Positions 26,304-34,428 of a DNA stretch of 64,000 nt are shown here, piece after piece; positions within the stretch are counted from its first letter, which is position 1, and each line of letters begins with the position of its first letter. The DNA is taken from assembly GCA_046155615.1 (NCBI GenBank), contig JBJXFP010000175.1:91183-155182 (forward strand). The letters run 5' to 3'. The notes under the pieces are model-generated. The model did no database searches. It was not told the origin of the DNA and was given only the letters and a program-made list of their open reading frames with translations. This DNA comes from JANNVZ01 sp046155615. Its GTDB lineage: Bacteria > Bacteroidota > Bacteroidia > Flavobacteriales_D > Sanyastnellaceae. The position numbers and the translations under genes are program-made.

Positions 26304-26900
26304 ATGGGAAAGTTTGATCTATTAAAGCAGAATATCACATCGCGGTTATCAATCAGCGATGAAGAATGGGATGATTTCAGCGCACAGTTGGAAGAAGCAT
26401 CATTCGGTAAGAAGGAGTTTTTGCTGCGTGCAGGCGAGGTGGACAAGTACATGACCTTTATACTGAAGGGCGTCACCCGCACCTACTTCACCGATGAGCA
26501 CCTTCACGAACACATCTATCAGATAGGTTTTGAAGACTGGTGGTGTGGCGATATGATGAGTATGATAACCGGAAAGCCTGCGCATTATAGTGTGCAGGCA
26601 CTTGAGGATACGTACGTAGCGCGCATGCCTGTAGAAACCTTCAACCAGATGCTGGACAAACATTTCAGGCTGGATCGTTTTTTTAGAATACTGCTACAAG
26701 GCGCATACATAGCCAACCAAACCCGCACCATCGACACCATGAGCAAGAGCGCAGAGCAGCGTTACCTCGCCTTCACCAAGAAACATCCGCAACTAGAACT
26801 CCGTGTTGCACAGCAGCACATTGCCTCCTATCTGGGTATTACGCCTGAGGCACTCAGTAGAATTAAGCGTGGAATAATTGAGAAGAGTCGTACGCATTGA
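26304..26900 (+). CDS. Crp/Fnr-family transcriptional regulator
   Basis: 198 residues. A cyclic-nucleotide-binding fold spans about 25-120 (FLLRAGEVDKYMTFILKGVT), lacking the full cAMP-contact set by eye, and a C-terminal winged helix (LRVAQQHIASYLGITPEALS, then RIKRG) supplies the recognition helix. This short subfamily with no cysteines is abundant in Bacteroidota and mostly uncharacterised. Its targets are unknown; a CHASE2 adenylate cyclase is encoded at 43506 but no link is shown. Confidence 0.85.
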   Translation: MGKFDLLKQNITSRLSISDEEWDDFSAQLEEASFGKKEFLLRAGEVDKYMTFILKGVTRTYFTDEHLHEHIYQIGFEDWWCGDMMSMITGKPAHYSVQALEDTYVARMPVETFNQMLDKHFRLDRFFRILLQGAYIANQTRTIDTMSKSAEQRYLAFTKKHPQLELRVAQQHIASYLGITPEALSRIKRGIIEKSRTH

Positions 26901-26984
26901 TTCGGGAATTTGTATAGATTGCGCACAGTGTAATTTTTTTTTACCTGCAGACACACTGCACAATGAGAGCCTGACTTTTTTTGC

Positions 26985-27150
26985 GAAGCATAGTTATAGC
27001 ACCCTATATGTAATTATGTAACAGTAAGGCCAACCTCACCCGGTTGTGCTTTCGAAAGAGTTCGGAAAAGTTGGTTAGTGTTAATGTGAGTCCGTTATCA
27101 AAAAATCCTGCCGGATAAGGTTCCACCCCCGGCAGGATTTGTTTTTTTTT
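26985..27150 (+). ncRNA. Candidate structured small RNA ending at a terminator
   Basis: The 266-bp space after the Crp-type gene has no open frame but holds several self-complementary stretches: CCAACCTCACCCGGTTG, CTTTCGAAAG, CCAAC (27029-27033 region) against GTTGG (27070 region), and CTCAC against GTGAG, and it ends in a strong terminator at 27103-27150. This could be an independent small RNA of about 160 nt or the 3' untranslated end of the regulator mRNA. I could not match it to 6S, SRP or tmRNA. Confidence 0.3.
27103..27150 (+). terminator. Strong rho-independent terminator
   Basis: A perfect 12-bp stem AAATCCTGCCGG / CCGGCAGGATTT with a 14-nt loop (27115-27128), followed by G and nine T residues (27142-27150). 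It ends the transcript coming from 26304 or from a small RNA in between, and precedes the lipoprotein gene at 27167. Confidence 0.85.
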
Positions 27151-27166
27151 ACCCATTATTTTTTAG

Positions 27167-27865
27167 ATGAACTGTGGTATAAATATGATAAAATGGATCA
27201 TGATGCTGCTGATGGCCGTAGTTCTGATGCATGGCTGTACCATTGAAAAGCGCAGGTACATGAGTGGCTATTACATCGACTTCCGCAGTCACCACCGCAT
27301 ATCAGATGTGGGGCAAAAGCCTGAAGAAGCTGCATCAAGGTCATTGGAGAATGTGACCTTGAAAGAAGCTGTAAGTGTAGAAGTGCAAAGCTGGGATACA
27401 TTGATCCGACAAGCCATTGATCCACCTTCTGTGAAAGAGAAAATTCCTGACAAGCAACAATCCGCCATGGTAATCGACACTGTAACTGCCTCTGTTGATT
27501 TACCGATGCTACCTGCCAATCAAAATTCGGAACACTCAAGGCAAGTGCTGTCAGAAGTGCATCCTGCTGCTGCGGGCAGCTTGCTAATGGGCATTCTTTC
27601 CGCTGGTTGTTTTGTGCTGATGTTCATGATCAGTTTCAATCCTGCCTGGGCAGTAGGGTTGCTGGTGTTAGGCATTATCACCTTTGCTATGCTGGCAAAG
27701 TGGCTTTGCAAAAAAGCATTTGACGATATGTACTATGCCCGCAACAGATACAGTGGCCGGGGTCTCGCGGCTGCGGGGCTTGCGCTGGGCATTATTTCAC
27801 TTGTTGCATTGTTAGGATTGGTGTTGGTGTTGCTTTTCAATCTTGCTTTTATATCAATCAGCTAA
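27167..27865 (+). CDS. Lipoprotein with C-terminal membrane segments
   Basis: 232 residues. A lipobox LMHGC places the lipid-modified Cys at residue 24, followed directly by TIEKRRYMSGYYIDF, a conserved (I/V)EKRxYxxGYY motif found at the mature start of many Bacteroidota lipoproteins. Residues 45-130 are charged and disordered. The last 95 residues hold three hydrophobic segments (LLMGILSAGCFVLMFMISF, AVGLLVLGIITFAML, LAAAGLALGIISLVALLG), similar to DUF4190. Function unknown. An internal ATG at 27185 is an alternative start. Confidence 0.65.
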   Translation: MNCGINMIKWIMMLLMAVVLMHGCTIEKRRYMSGYYIDFRSHHRISDVGQKPEEAASRSLENVTLKEAVSVEVQSWDTLIRQAIDPPSVKEKIPDKQQSAMVIDTVTASVDLPMLPANQNSEHSRQVLSEVHPAAAGSLLMGILSAGCFVLMFMISFNPAWAVGLLVLGIITFAMLAKWLCKKAFDDMYYARNRYSGRGLAAAGLALGIISLVALLGLVLVLLFNLAFISIS

Positions 27866-27879
27866 CAAGCCGCAATCAA

Positions 27880-29100
27880 CTAACCCTTCACCATCATCTT
27901 CACTTCTACTCTGCCGGGATAAACTTTTAGAGCCACGTCCAAACATTCAATGGCTGCCTTCAATGATTCTTTGTTGAGCACATAAGCCAGCCGCACTTGT
28001 TGCAAGCCGGGTTCCGGTTTGGAATAAAAGCCTGTGGCGGGTGCCATCATCACTGTCTGGTTGTTGTGTTCAAATTTTTCCAGCATCCACTGGCAAAAGG
28101 TGTCTGCATTGTCGATAGGCAGTTGAGCAATGCAGTAGAAAGCGCCTTTAGGCTTGGGGCATATCACTCCTGGAATTTTGTTGAGACCATCAACCAATAT
28201 ATCTCTGCGCTCCACATATTCCTCGACCACGCCATCGAAATAGCTCTGCGGTGTCTCCAATGCATAGAGCGATGCCATCTGGCCGAATGTGGGTGGTGAA
28301 AGGCGCGCCTGTGCAAACTTGAGTGCGGCTGCCATTACCAATCTGTTTTTGGTAATCAGTGCACCTATGCGGGCGCCACACATACTATAGCGTTTGCTTA
28401 CTGAGTCTATCATGATGGCATTGTCTTCAATGCCTTTCAGATTCATCACACTATACGGTTGTGCGCCATCGTACGCAAATTCGCGATAGACCTCATCTGC
28501 CATTAAGAACAAATCGTGCTTCTTGGCCACATCACGCAGTTGCTCCAACTCTTGTTGCGAATACAAATAGCCGGTAGGATTTCCGGGATTGCAAATGAGA
28601 ATGCCCTTTGTTTTTGGGGTGATGCGTTTTTCAAATTCTTCGATGGGTGGCAACGCAAAACCGGTTTCGATGTAGCTCATCACAGATACTACTTTAACAC
28701 CGGCCATCACTGCAAATCCATTGTAGTTGGCATAGAATGGTTCGGGTATGATGACTTCGTCACCCGGATTGAAGCAGGTCATGAAGGCAAACACCAATGC
28801 TTCACTGCCGCCTGTGGAAACCATCACATTTTCGCGCTGGAGAGCAATATTTTTTGAAGCATAGTAAGTGACCAGCCCATCACGGTAGGCGGCAATGCCT
28901 TCGCTATTGCTGTATTCCACCACCTTCAGGTCGAGTTGTTTCATGCGCTCGCGCACTACCTGTGGTGTTTCTATGTCGGGCTGGCCTATGTTGAGGTGAT
29001 AGACTTTGCGGCCCAGTTTCTTGGCTGCTTCGGCAAATGGAACGAGCTTGCGAATGGGCGATGCAGGCATCGTGTGGGCTTTGTTGCTGATGTCTGGCAT
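27880..29100 (-). CDS. PLP-dependent aminotransferase, aspartate-aminotransferase-like (class I/II)
   Basis: 406 residues, fold type I. NPGNPTG is at 171-177, the PLP Lys is K236 in IDSVSKRYSMCGARIG, and the C-terminal Arg for the substrate carboxylate is in LQQVRLAYVL. The N-terminal PASPIRKLVPFAEAAKKLG is typical of the aspartate/alanine/kynurenine-type branch in Bacteroidota. Substrate not resolvable by eye. No promoter box was found close to the ATG; 222 bp separate it from the dltA stop. Confidence 0.88.
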   Translation of the reverse strand: MPDISNKAHTMPASPIRKLVPFAEAAKKLGRKVYHLNIGQPDIETPQVVRERMKQLDLKVVEYSNSEGIAAYRDGLVTYYASKNIALQRENVMVSTGGSEALVFAFMTCFNPGDEVIIPEPFYANYNGFAVMAGVKVVSVMSYIETGFALPPIEEFEKRITPKTKGILICNPGNPTGYLYSQQELEQLRDVAKKHDLFLMADEVYREFAYDGAQPYSVMNLKGIEDNAIMIDSVSKRYSMCGARIGALITKNRLVMAAALKFAQARLSPPTFGQMASLYALETPQSYFDGVVEEYVERRDILVDGLNKIPGVICPKPKGAFYCIAQLPIDNADTFCQWMLEKFEHNNQTVMMAPATGFYSKPEPGLQQVRLAYVLNKESLKAAIECLDVALKVYPGRVEVKMMVKG

Positions 29101-29322
29101 GTGTTTATGGTTGCTTGTGTTGAGGTTGATGATTTTAGTGTTGGCACAGAAATACTTCTATATGCCTCTTGCTGTTGGCGTTTGAGTGGTACATATTGCG
29201 AATATGGCGCAAGAGTAAGAACTAACAGAATGAATCATAGAAAGAGGGACTGATATTAGTGTATTGCTTATGTGAAGCATCGCCCGCAAAAATTTGTTCT
29301 GTCAATGTGGAGTAACTTTAGA

Positions 29323-30807
29323 TTACCTTTTCAAATACCATTCTTCCAGTAGCTTCCTATCTGTCTTCCCATTTGCATTCATCGGTATTTGCTCCACCTG
29401 CATCACATCGTCAGGCACCATATAGTGTGGCAAGGTTGTGCTGAGTTGTGTTTTTAAATTTGCTTTATCAATCGACTCAGTGCTGCATAAAAAGCCGATA
29501 ATTTTTCTGGGTACACCATTAACACGAAGTACGATGCATGCAGCATTAGCTACTCCGTGAAGGTTTTTCATCACTTCGGCTATCTCATCCAACTCAATGC
29601 GGTAGCCATTCAGTTTTATCTGATCGTCATTGCGGCCTATGTAGAAGAGTAGTCCGTCTTTGTAGTAGCCTAAATCGCCTGTGTGGTATGCGCGTTTGCC
29701 ATTTGCAGTTGTAAATCTCTCAGCATTTAGATCGGGTCTTCGCAGGTAACCGATGGAAACATTGTCGCCAACAATCAGCATCTCTCCCACTCCACCCTCA
29801 TCAGGGTTTTGTATGAGTATTTCTGTTTCTCTTTTCACAAATCCAATAGGAACTGTTGGATATTTTTCTGTCATCTCTGTGCTGACGTCAACATAGGTAA
29901 CGGTCACTGTGGCCTCTGTAGGGCCATAGCTATTCACCACTTTGCTACGTGCAAATTGTTGTCTGATTTTTCTCACTGTATTACCGGGCAAAGCTTCGCC
30001 CGCAAGTATGAAATAGTGTAATGAAGGCAGATAGCCTTCATTGAAATTTTTCTCACGGATGTAGATGTATACAAAACTGGGAGTGCTTATCCAAACACTG
30101 CCCTTATAGTAGCTGATGCGTTGCAAAAACTTATTTGCATTCATGGCAGTGTCTGCATCATTGTAGATCACACTGCCTTCGAAGTGCAGCAGGTACGCAA
30201 TGTCGTAAAGCGATACATCGAAACTGAATGGTACCTGGTTAATGAATACATCATCGGGCCGGAAGTAATGGTCTTCCTGTAGCCACTTGATCCAACTGCA
30301 AAGTGCTGAGTTGGTTATCTGCACGCCTTTAGGTTCGCCTGTGCTGCCTGAGGTGAATATGATATAACGTGTTGGGTCGTGCGGAAAGTGCGAATCTGGC
30401 ACTGCAAACTGTGGCGGATTATGCACAGTGCAATGCAGGTCTTTGTCAATGGTGATGGCGAAATCCATGTTCAGTTTTTTATCACTGGTGTATATGATGA
30501 TGTCGCTGCTGCAAAGCTTTTGTACACGCTGCACTCTTTCTTCCGGATAAATGATGTCCATCGGTACATAAGGCAATTGCAGTGTGAAGCAGGCAGCGAT
30601 AGCCACCGGAAACATTTTCTCTTTGTGTCCATATATGATGACGGGATGGCCGACAGGAATATTCAATCTGTTCAGCACGGCAACTAAGCGCTGCACCTGG
30701 TCATAAAACTGCTGCAAGGTGAAGTCGCCATCGCTTGCGGTGTAAGCCAACTGATCCGGATTTTTTCCGGTATCAATCCATGTGTTGTTGGCGAAATCAA
30801 ATTTCAT
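29323..30807 (-). CDS. dltA: D-alanine--carrier protein ligase (DltA-like adenylation enzyme)
   Basis: 494 residues. Activates an amino acid, D-alanine in known DltA, with ATP and loads it on the carrier DltC. The AMP-binding P-loop is FTSGSTGEPKG; NSYGPTEATVTVTYV, YHTGDLGYY and the C-terminal MNANGKTDRK (catalytic Lys) all match Firmicutes DltA closely. In DltA the motif FCGE has a Cys that selects D- over L-alanine; here it reads LAGE, so that Cys is Ala (residue 269). Start: the ATG at 30807; a TTG at 30837 overlapping the dltB stop as TTGA is possible. Last gene of the operon. Confidence 0.88.
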   Translation of the reverse strand: MKFDFANNTWIDTGKNPDQLAYTASDGDFTLQQFYDQVQRLVAVLNRLNIPVGHPVIIYGHKEKMFPVAIAACFTLQLPYVPMDIIYPEERVQRVQKLCSSDIIIYTSDKKLNMDFAITIDKDLHCTVHNPPQFAVPDSHFPHDPTRYIIFTSGSTGEPKGVQITNSALCSWIKWLQEDHYFRPDDVFINQVPFSFDVSLYDIAYLLHFEGSVIYNDADTAMNANKFLQRISYYKGSVWISTPSFVYIYIREKNFNEGYLPSLHYFILAGEALPGNTVRKIRQQFARSKVVNSYGPTEATVTVTYVDVSTEMTEKYPTVPIGFVKRETEILIQNPDEGGVGEMLIVGDNVSIGYLRRPDLNAERFTTANGKRAYHTGDLGYYKDGLLFYIGRNDDQIKLNGYRIELDEIAEVMKNLHGVANAACIVLRVNGVPRKIIGFLCSTESIDKANLKTQLSTTLPHYMVPDDVMQVEQIPMNANGKTDRKLLEEWYLKR

Positions 30808-30833
30808 GTTATTGCTGATAAATGTCCTGCAAA

Positions 30834-31997
30834 TCAAAGAGGCAAACTGCGCCCGCTGAATACATAGACTGCTATGGCTACAAGGTTTATCATGATGAAA
30901 ATAGAAATGTACTTAACAGTTTGTGGCGCAAGATTTCCAAACATCACATCGCGCTTTTGTTTTTTGCATTGCACCACATAGGTGTTATGCACCACAGAAT
31001 ACAAGCCGAAAATGGCACCGCTCAGTATGTAGTGTTTCTCAAAACCATTCCAGCAACCCATGAGCAGAAAGGTGCAGAACAGCGCAACATTTTGCCGCAG
31101 CAGCGGCCATGCTTTCAGCATTTTTCTTTCGCTCAGGAATTTGTATAGCGGCATGAAGAAGTAATCGCGCAGCCAGTCGCCAAGGCTCTTGTGCCAGCGC
31201 TGCCAGAAGTCTTGCGGATTGACTGAAAGAAATGGTTTGTTGAAATTAACAGGCACATTGATGCCAAGCATTTTTCCCAAACCGATAGCCAGGTGTGAGT
31301 AACCTGCAAAGTCGAAAAACAAATAGAGCAGGTAGGCATACACATCAGCGGCTGCGTAGTGCAGGCCATGTCTGCCCTCAAGTTCCGGCAGCCAGTAGCG
31401 GCTTACTATTTCGGCCAACACAAACTTGTAGAGCAACCCAAGCACAACCGATTCCCATCCCGACCTGAACAACTGTGCATTCAGGTTGGCGTAGCCGTTT
31501 TGTAAATCTTTTTCAAATCGGGGCAGTCGGTCAATAGGCCCAATAAGCAATACAGGAGTGAACAAGAGATAAGAAACGTAATTCAAAAAATCAGCACGCG
31601 GCTTAGAGGCATGTGCATCCATATGCACGCTCATCATTTTGAAACACATGTACGAAAGGCCTGCAAACGAAATGAGTGTATAAATTTTTTCGTTGTGCCA
31701 GCGCAAAGCCCATTCGGACTTCACTATCAGCATAGGCAACAAGGTGAGTATGACTCCGGCCAATTTGTTTCGCCACTTCAGCACAAATGGAAACAGATAA
31801 TAGATGCCGTATGCATAACACACGTAGAGCAACAGATGCCAGGGTTTAGGAAAAAAGAAAATGGTATAACACAAGCCAATGGACAAGATGAATACACGAT
31901 AACTCACCACGCGGTGCAACCAGCTTTTGCAGCCGTAGGCCGCAGCTACCATGATTATGGCAATGATGAAGAATGGTATGTCACTGTATGGCAGCAC
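30834..31997 (-). CDS. dltB: MBOAT-family D-alanyl transferase-like protein DltB
   Basis: 387 residues, about 11 membrane helices. In known systems DltB takes D-alanine from DltC across the membrane. Landmarks: the LLFTPVLLIGPIDRLPRFEK segment, FFDFAGYSHLAIGLGKMLG, and FWQRWHKSLGDWLRDYFF (His269). The second MBOAT landmark, GxWHG, reads GCWNG: Asn317 replaces the His thought invariant, although spacing (48 residues) and context (KHYILSG) agree with DltB. Start is GTG, immediately after the TGA of dltX. Confidence 0.85.
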   Translation of the reverse strand: MLPYSDIPFFIIAIIMVAAAYGCKSWLHRVVSYRVFILSIGLCYTIFFFPKPWHLLLYVCYAYGIYYLFPFVLKWRNKLAGVILTLLPMLIVKSEWALRWHNEKIYTLISFAGLSYMCFKMMSVHMDAHASKPRADFLNYVSYLLFTPVLLIGPIDRLPRFEKDLQNGYANLNAQLFRSGWESVVLGLLYKFVLAEIVSRYWLPELEGRHGLHYAAADVYAYLLYLFFDFAGYSHLAIGLGKMLGINVPVNFNKPFLSVNPQDFWQRWHKSLGDWLRDYFFMPLYKFLSERKMLKAWPLLRQNVALFCTFLLMGCWNGFEKHYILSGAIFGLYSVVHNTYVVQCKKQKRDVMFGNLAPQTVKYISIFIMINLVAIAVYVFSGRSLPL

Positions 31998-32147
31998 TCA
32001 GAATTGCTGATAAACGAAGGTGGCTGACGATTCTATCTTCTGCTTCCTCACTGCATCATCCATGCGATAAAGGCCAACTATGCCCGCTATCAGCATCAGA
32101 TAGATCAGTGTGTTCTTCACGCCAGGTTTATTCAGTAGTTGCCACAT
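31998..32147 (-). CDS. dltX: DltX-like short membrane protein
   Basis: 49 residues: a basic N-terminus (MWQLLNKPGVKN), one membrane helix (TLIYLMLIAGIVGLY), a charged stretch and the C-terminal motif TFVYQQF. DltX proteins of Firmicutes have the same size and plan, including KP near the start and a C-terminal FxYxxF that is needed for D-alanylation. Read by hand between dltD and dltB: the ATG lies inside dltD (20-bp overlap) and the TGA abuts the dltB GTG. Position, size and motif make the call strong, although sequence identity in between is low. Confidence 0.82.
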   Translation of the reverse strand: MWQLLNKPGVKNTLIYLMLIAGIVGLYRMDDAVRKQKIESSATFVYQQF

Positions 32148-33336
32148 AATGATTGTAGATGAATTGATTCATTTTCAAAAAACCGTAATCCCCGAAGTGC
32201 ATCACATCGTTGAGCAAGGCACGTTGGTAATCGGTGCTGTCGGAGGTATATAGATTCAGGTATGAATAGCCTGACTGATGAATTATTTCAGACACTGCAT
32301 CCATGGTAGCATCGCCTGTTTTCAGGTTTTCATAAGCCAACGGATTGAGTGGCTGCATTACAAATACAGCATCCATCTTTCTTGATTGGATGTAAGAAAC
32401 AAGTAGCGTGAAGTCGCGCAACTCCTGATTGTACTCATTGGCCACGGCAACTATTTTTTTCTTCTCACTTTTCAGGTGCTTGTTGTAGTATGCATTGTTC
32501 ACACCCCATGGGTTGTTGCTGCACAATACCTCATGTTGTAGTATGGCTTGTGCCTCTATGCCATGCCAGAAATTTTCATCCACATAACGCACTGCATCAG
32601 CAGGCCATTCCCTCAGGGCAAAGCCATCGAAATATGTTGGCTTTGGCTTGCGCTGAAAATGATGCTTGATGCCATGCGATATCATTTGAAGCAGGGCCTG
32701 ATGGGGTTTTGACTTCCACAGATAGTGGTCCATAGCGTGGTCAATGTCTTTGCTCGCTCCTTCAAAATCTGAGGCATGTTGCAACGCATAACGGGCAAGC
32801 GCATCGCCATGCGGTTCGCTCATGCTCAGCGCAGCATTTATCATCTCCACATCGTTGTATTCCAAGAAGGGTTGCAGCGCAGTTCCGCGGGCATAGTGGT
32901 CCATGAACCAGCCGGGCGATACTATGATGGCCACACGCGCGCCTTCGTTGTAATGTTTGAATGCCATGAGCTGGGCCATGATGCTCATGCACTGATTGCC
33001 CGCATGGCCGAGGCTTATGAGTGAACATTGCAACGAATCTTTAAAAAAAGGGCCAGTGAGATAAGGGCTTGAGGATGTCAGCTCTGATGAACCAAAAAGA
33101 ACGATAGCTTTTTTTGAATGCAGGGCTTGAGCAATGTTCCACTTTCTGAAATCCCAACCCGCATATTCACCATAGGCTGCATGCTTATCTATTTCCAATC
33201 GCTCCTGTTCACGCCACCGAGGTGGGCGCGCACGCTCCATATTCTCATACCAATACCAATACCTGAGGTCGAGGCAAAGGATGATACCCAGCGCTATGCA
33301 AAACGGAATGATATGTTCCCGACAAAAGATTTTCAT
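32128..33336 (-). CDS. dltD: DltD-like SGNH acyl-transfer protein
   Basis: 402 residues: a single N-terminal membrane anchor (IIPFCIALGIILCL) and an extracytoplasmic SGNH domain. Catalytic landmarks are intact: LFGSSELTSSSPYL with nucleophile Ser84, GHAGNQC for the Gly/Asn oxyanion block, and DVMHFGDYG with Asp377 and His380. In Gram-positives DltD completes transfer of D-alanine to teichoic acid. ATGA overlap with dltC, 20-bp overlap with dltX. Confidence 0.88.
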   Translation of the reverse strand: MKIFCREHIIPFCIALGIILCLDLRYWYWYENMERARPPRWREQERLEIDKHAAYGEYAGWDFRKWNIAQALHSKKAIVLFGSSELTSSSPYLTGPFFKDSLQCSLISLGHAGNQCMSIMAQLMAFKHYNEGARVAIIVSPGWFMDHYARGTALQPFLEYNDVEMINAALSMSEPHGDALARYALQHASDFEGASKDIDHAMDHYLWKSKPHQALLQMISHGIKHHFQRKPKPTYFDGFALREWPADAVRYVDENFWHGIEAQAILQHEVLCSNNPWGVNNAYYNKHLKSEKKKIVAVANEYNQELRDFTLLVSYIQSRKMDAVFVMQPLNPLAYENLKTGDATMDAVSEIIHQSGYSYLNLYTSDSTDYQRALLNDVMHFGDYGFLKMNQFIYNHYVATTE

Positions 33337-33575
33337 TCACCGCTGTAGCCTTTGGAGTTCAGAAACTCCACCATGCGGTTGATGGTGTCAAACTTTTCTT
33401 CCTCGTACTCGCTGTTTGAGATGAATATGCCGGTGTGTTCTTCGATGGCTACAAGCAAGTCAACCACGCTGATGGAGTCCAGCACTTTGGTGGAGATAAC
33501 GGCCTCATCGTAGACCACTTTGGTAAATGAAAGCTCCTCTATTTTTTGCTGAAGAAATTCCCTGACAGGCTGCAT
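33333..33575 (-). CDS. dltC: D-alanyl carrier protein-like acyl carrier protein DltC
   Basis: 80 residues. The phosphopantetheine attachment Ser34 is in VLDSISVVDLLVAIEE, and the four-helix carrier layout with FDTINRMVEFL fits DltC. First gene of the operon; its stop overlaps the dltD ATG (ATGA). A perfect TAnnTTTG box ends 4 nt before its ATG. It could by sequence alone be a general acyl carrier protein; the operon decides for DltC. Confidence 0.87.
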   Translation of the reverse strand: MQPVREFLQQKIEELSFTKVVYDEAVISTKVLDSISVVDLLVAIEEHTGIFISNSEYEEEKFDTINRMVEFLNSKGYSGE

Positions 33576-33579
33576 GGGC

Positions 33580-33587
33580 CAAATATA
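33580..33587 (-). promoter_or_regulatory. -7 box for the dlt operon
   Basis: TATATTTG on the minus strand, an exact TAnnTTTG, followed by GCCC and then the dltC ATG. Transcription would start at or next to the ATG, predicting a leaderless operon mRNA. No clear -33 box was found. Confidence 0.55.
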
Positions 33588-33696
33588 TCCTGCTCACTTT
33601 GTACAGGATATTGAATTCACTTTCGCACAGAGGCCATTCACCACCACATTATCACCACATGCCTACTCTGCTCAATTTCTAAAACAACGGCCTACA

Positions 33697-33704
33697 TACT
33701 TTCG
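33697..33704 (+). promoter_or_regulatory. -7 box for the LemA operon
   Basis: TACTTTCG followed by CC fits TAnnTTYG and lies 33 nt before the ATG at 33738. The leader is A/T-rich with AACAACAACA just before the start. Confidence 0.4.
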
Positions 33705-33737
33705 CCATCTCAATTCAAACTATTAATAACAACAACA

Positions 33738-34385
33738 ATGAATAAGGTTCTCATTTCAGTATTGGTGCTGCTTGCCGTGGTGGTAGGCGGTTTTGCAATG
33801 TTTTACTTCTACGGTGCAGGTGTGCGCGACAAAGCCATAGCCCACCAGGAAACCGTGAAAGAAAGCTGGGGCAACGTACAGAGTGCCTACCAGCGCAGGG
33901 CCGACCTGATAGGCAACTTAGTGGAAACAGTGAAGGGCGCAGCAGCCACCGAAACCAACATACTGATAGGTGTAACCGAAGCACGCAGCGGCATAGTGCG
34001 CTATGCTGACAGTGTGAGCACAGTGATAGACCAGCAGAAGGAACAACTCAAAAATGCCAAGACTCCTGCCGAGCTGCAACAAGGCGATGTGATGATGATG
34101 AATACCTACCGCGGATTCCGTGGTTTCCTTTCAGAAAATTATCCTGACCTGAAGTCCATACAGAACTTCGGTATGCTGCAGACTGAACTGGAAGGCACCG
34201 AGAACCGCATAAAAACCGAACGCGACCGCTACAACGAAAGCGTGAAGGAATACAACACCTACATACGCGGCACCTGGCGCAAAATGGCACTCGGCTTAGT
34301 GGCTGATGATGCTGATGAACTGACAGTGCGCGAAATGTTCGAAGCCAAAGAAGGCGCTGATGAAGCACCCAAGGTGCAGTTCTGA
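33738..34385 (+). CDS. LemA-family membrane-anchored protein
   Basis: 215 residues. One N-terminal membrane helix (VLISVLVLLAVVVGGFAMFYFYGA) is followed by the LemA domain with WGNVQSAYQRRADLIGNLVE and AYNRYNESVKEYNTYIR-like helices (DRYNESVKEYNTYIRG). The fold is a coiled helical bundle; the function is not established. LemA genes very often neighbour TPM-domain genes, as here, and the three probably form one transcript (gap of 43 bp to the next gene). Confidence 0.9.
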   Translation: MNKVLISVLVLLAVVVGGFAMFYFYGAGVRDKAIAHQETVKESWGNVQSAYQRRADLIGNLVETVKGAAATETNILIGVTEARSGIVRYADSVSTVIDQQKEQLKNAKTPAELQQGDVMMMNTYRGFRGFLSENYPDLKSIQNFGMLQTELEGTENRIKTERDRYNESVKEYNTYIRGTWRKMALGLVADDADELTVREMFEAKEGADEAPKVQF

Positions 34386-34428
34386 CAGCAACATGCTCCC
34401 TCAAAACATTTCCCCGTAGAAAAAAAAA

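Noticed and set aside
26985..27150. 6S RNA or SRP RNA assignment
   Set aside because: No long central-bulge hairpin or SRP GGAA-loop signature could be found by eye.
33333..33575. Naming the carrier protein as fatty-acid AcpP
   Set aside because: The attachment site reads LDSIS rather than DSLD and the gene is translationally coupled to dltD.
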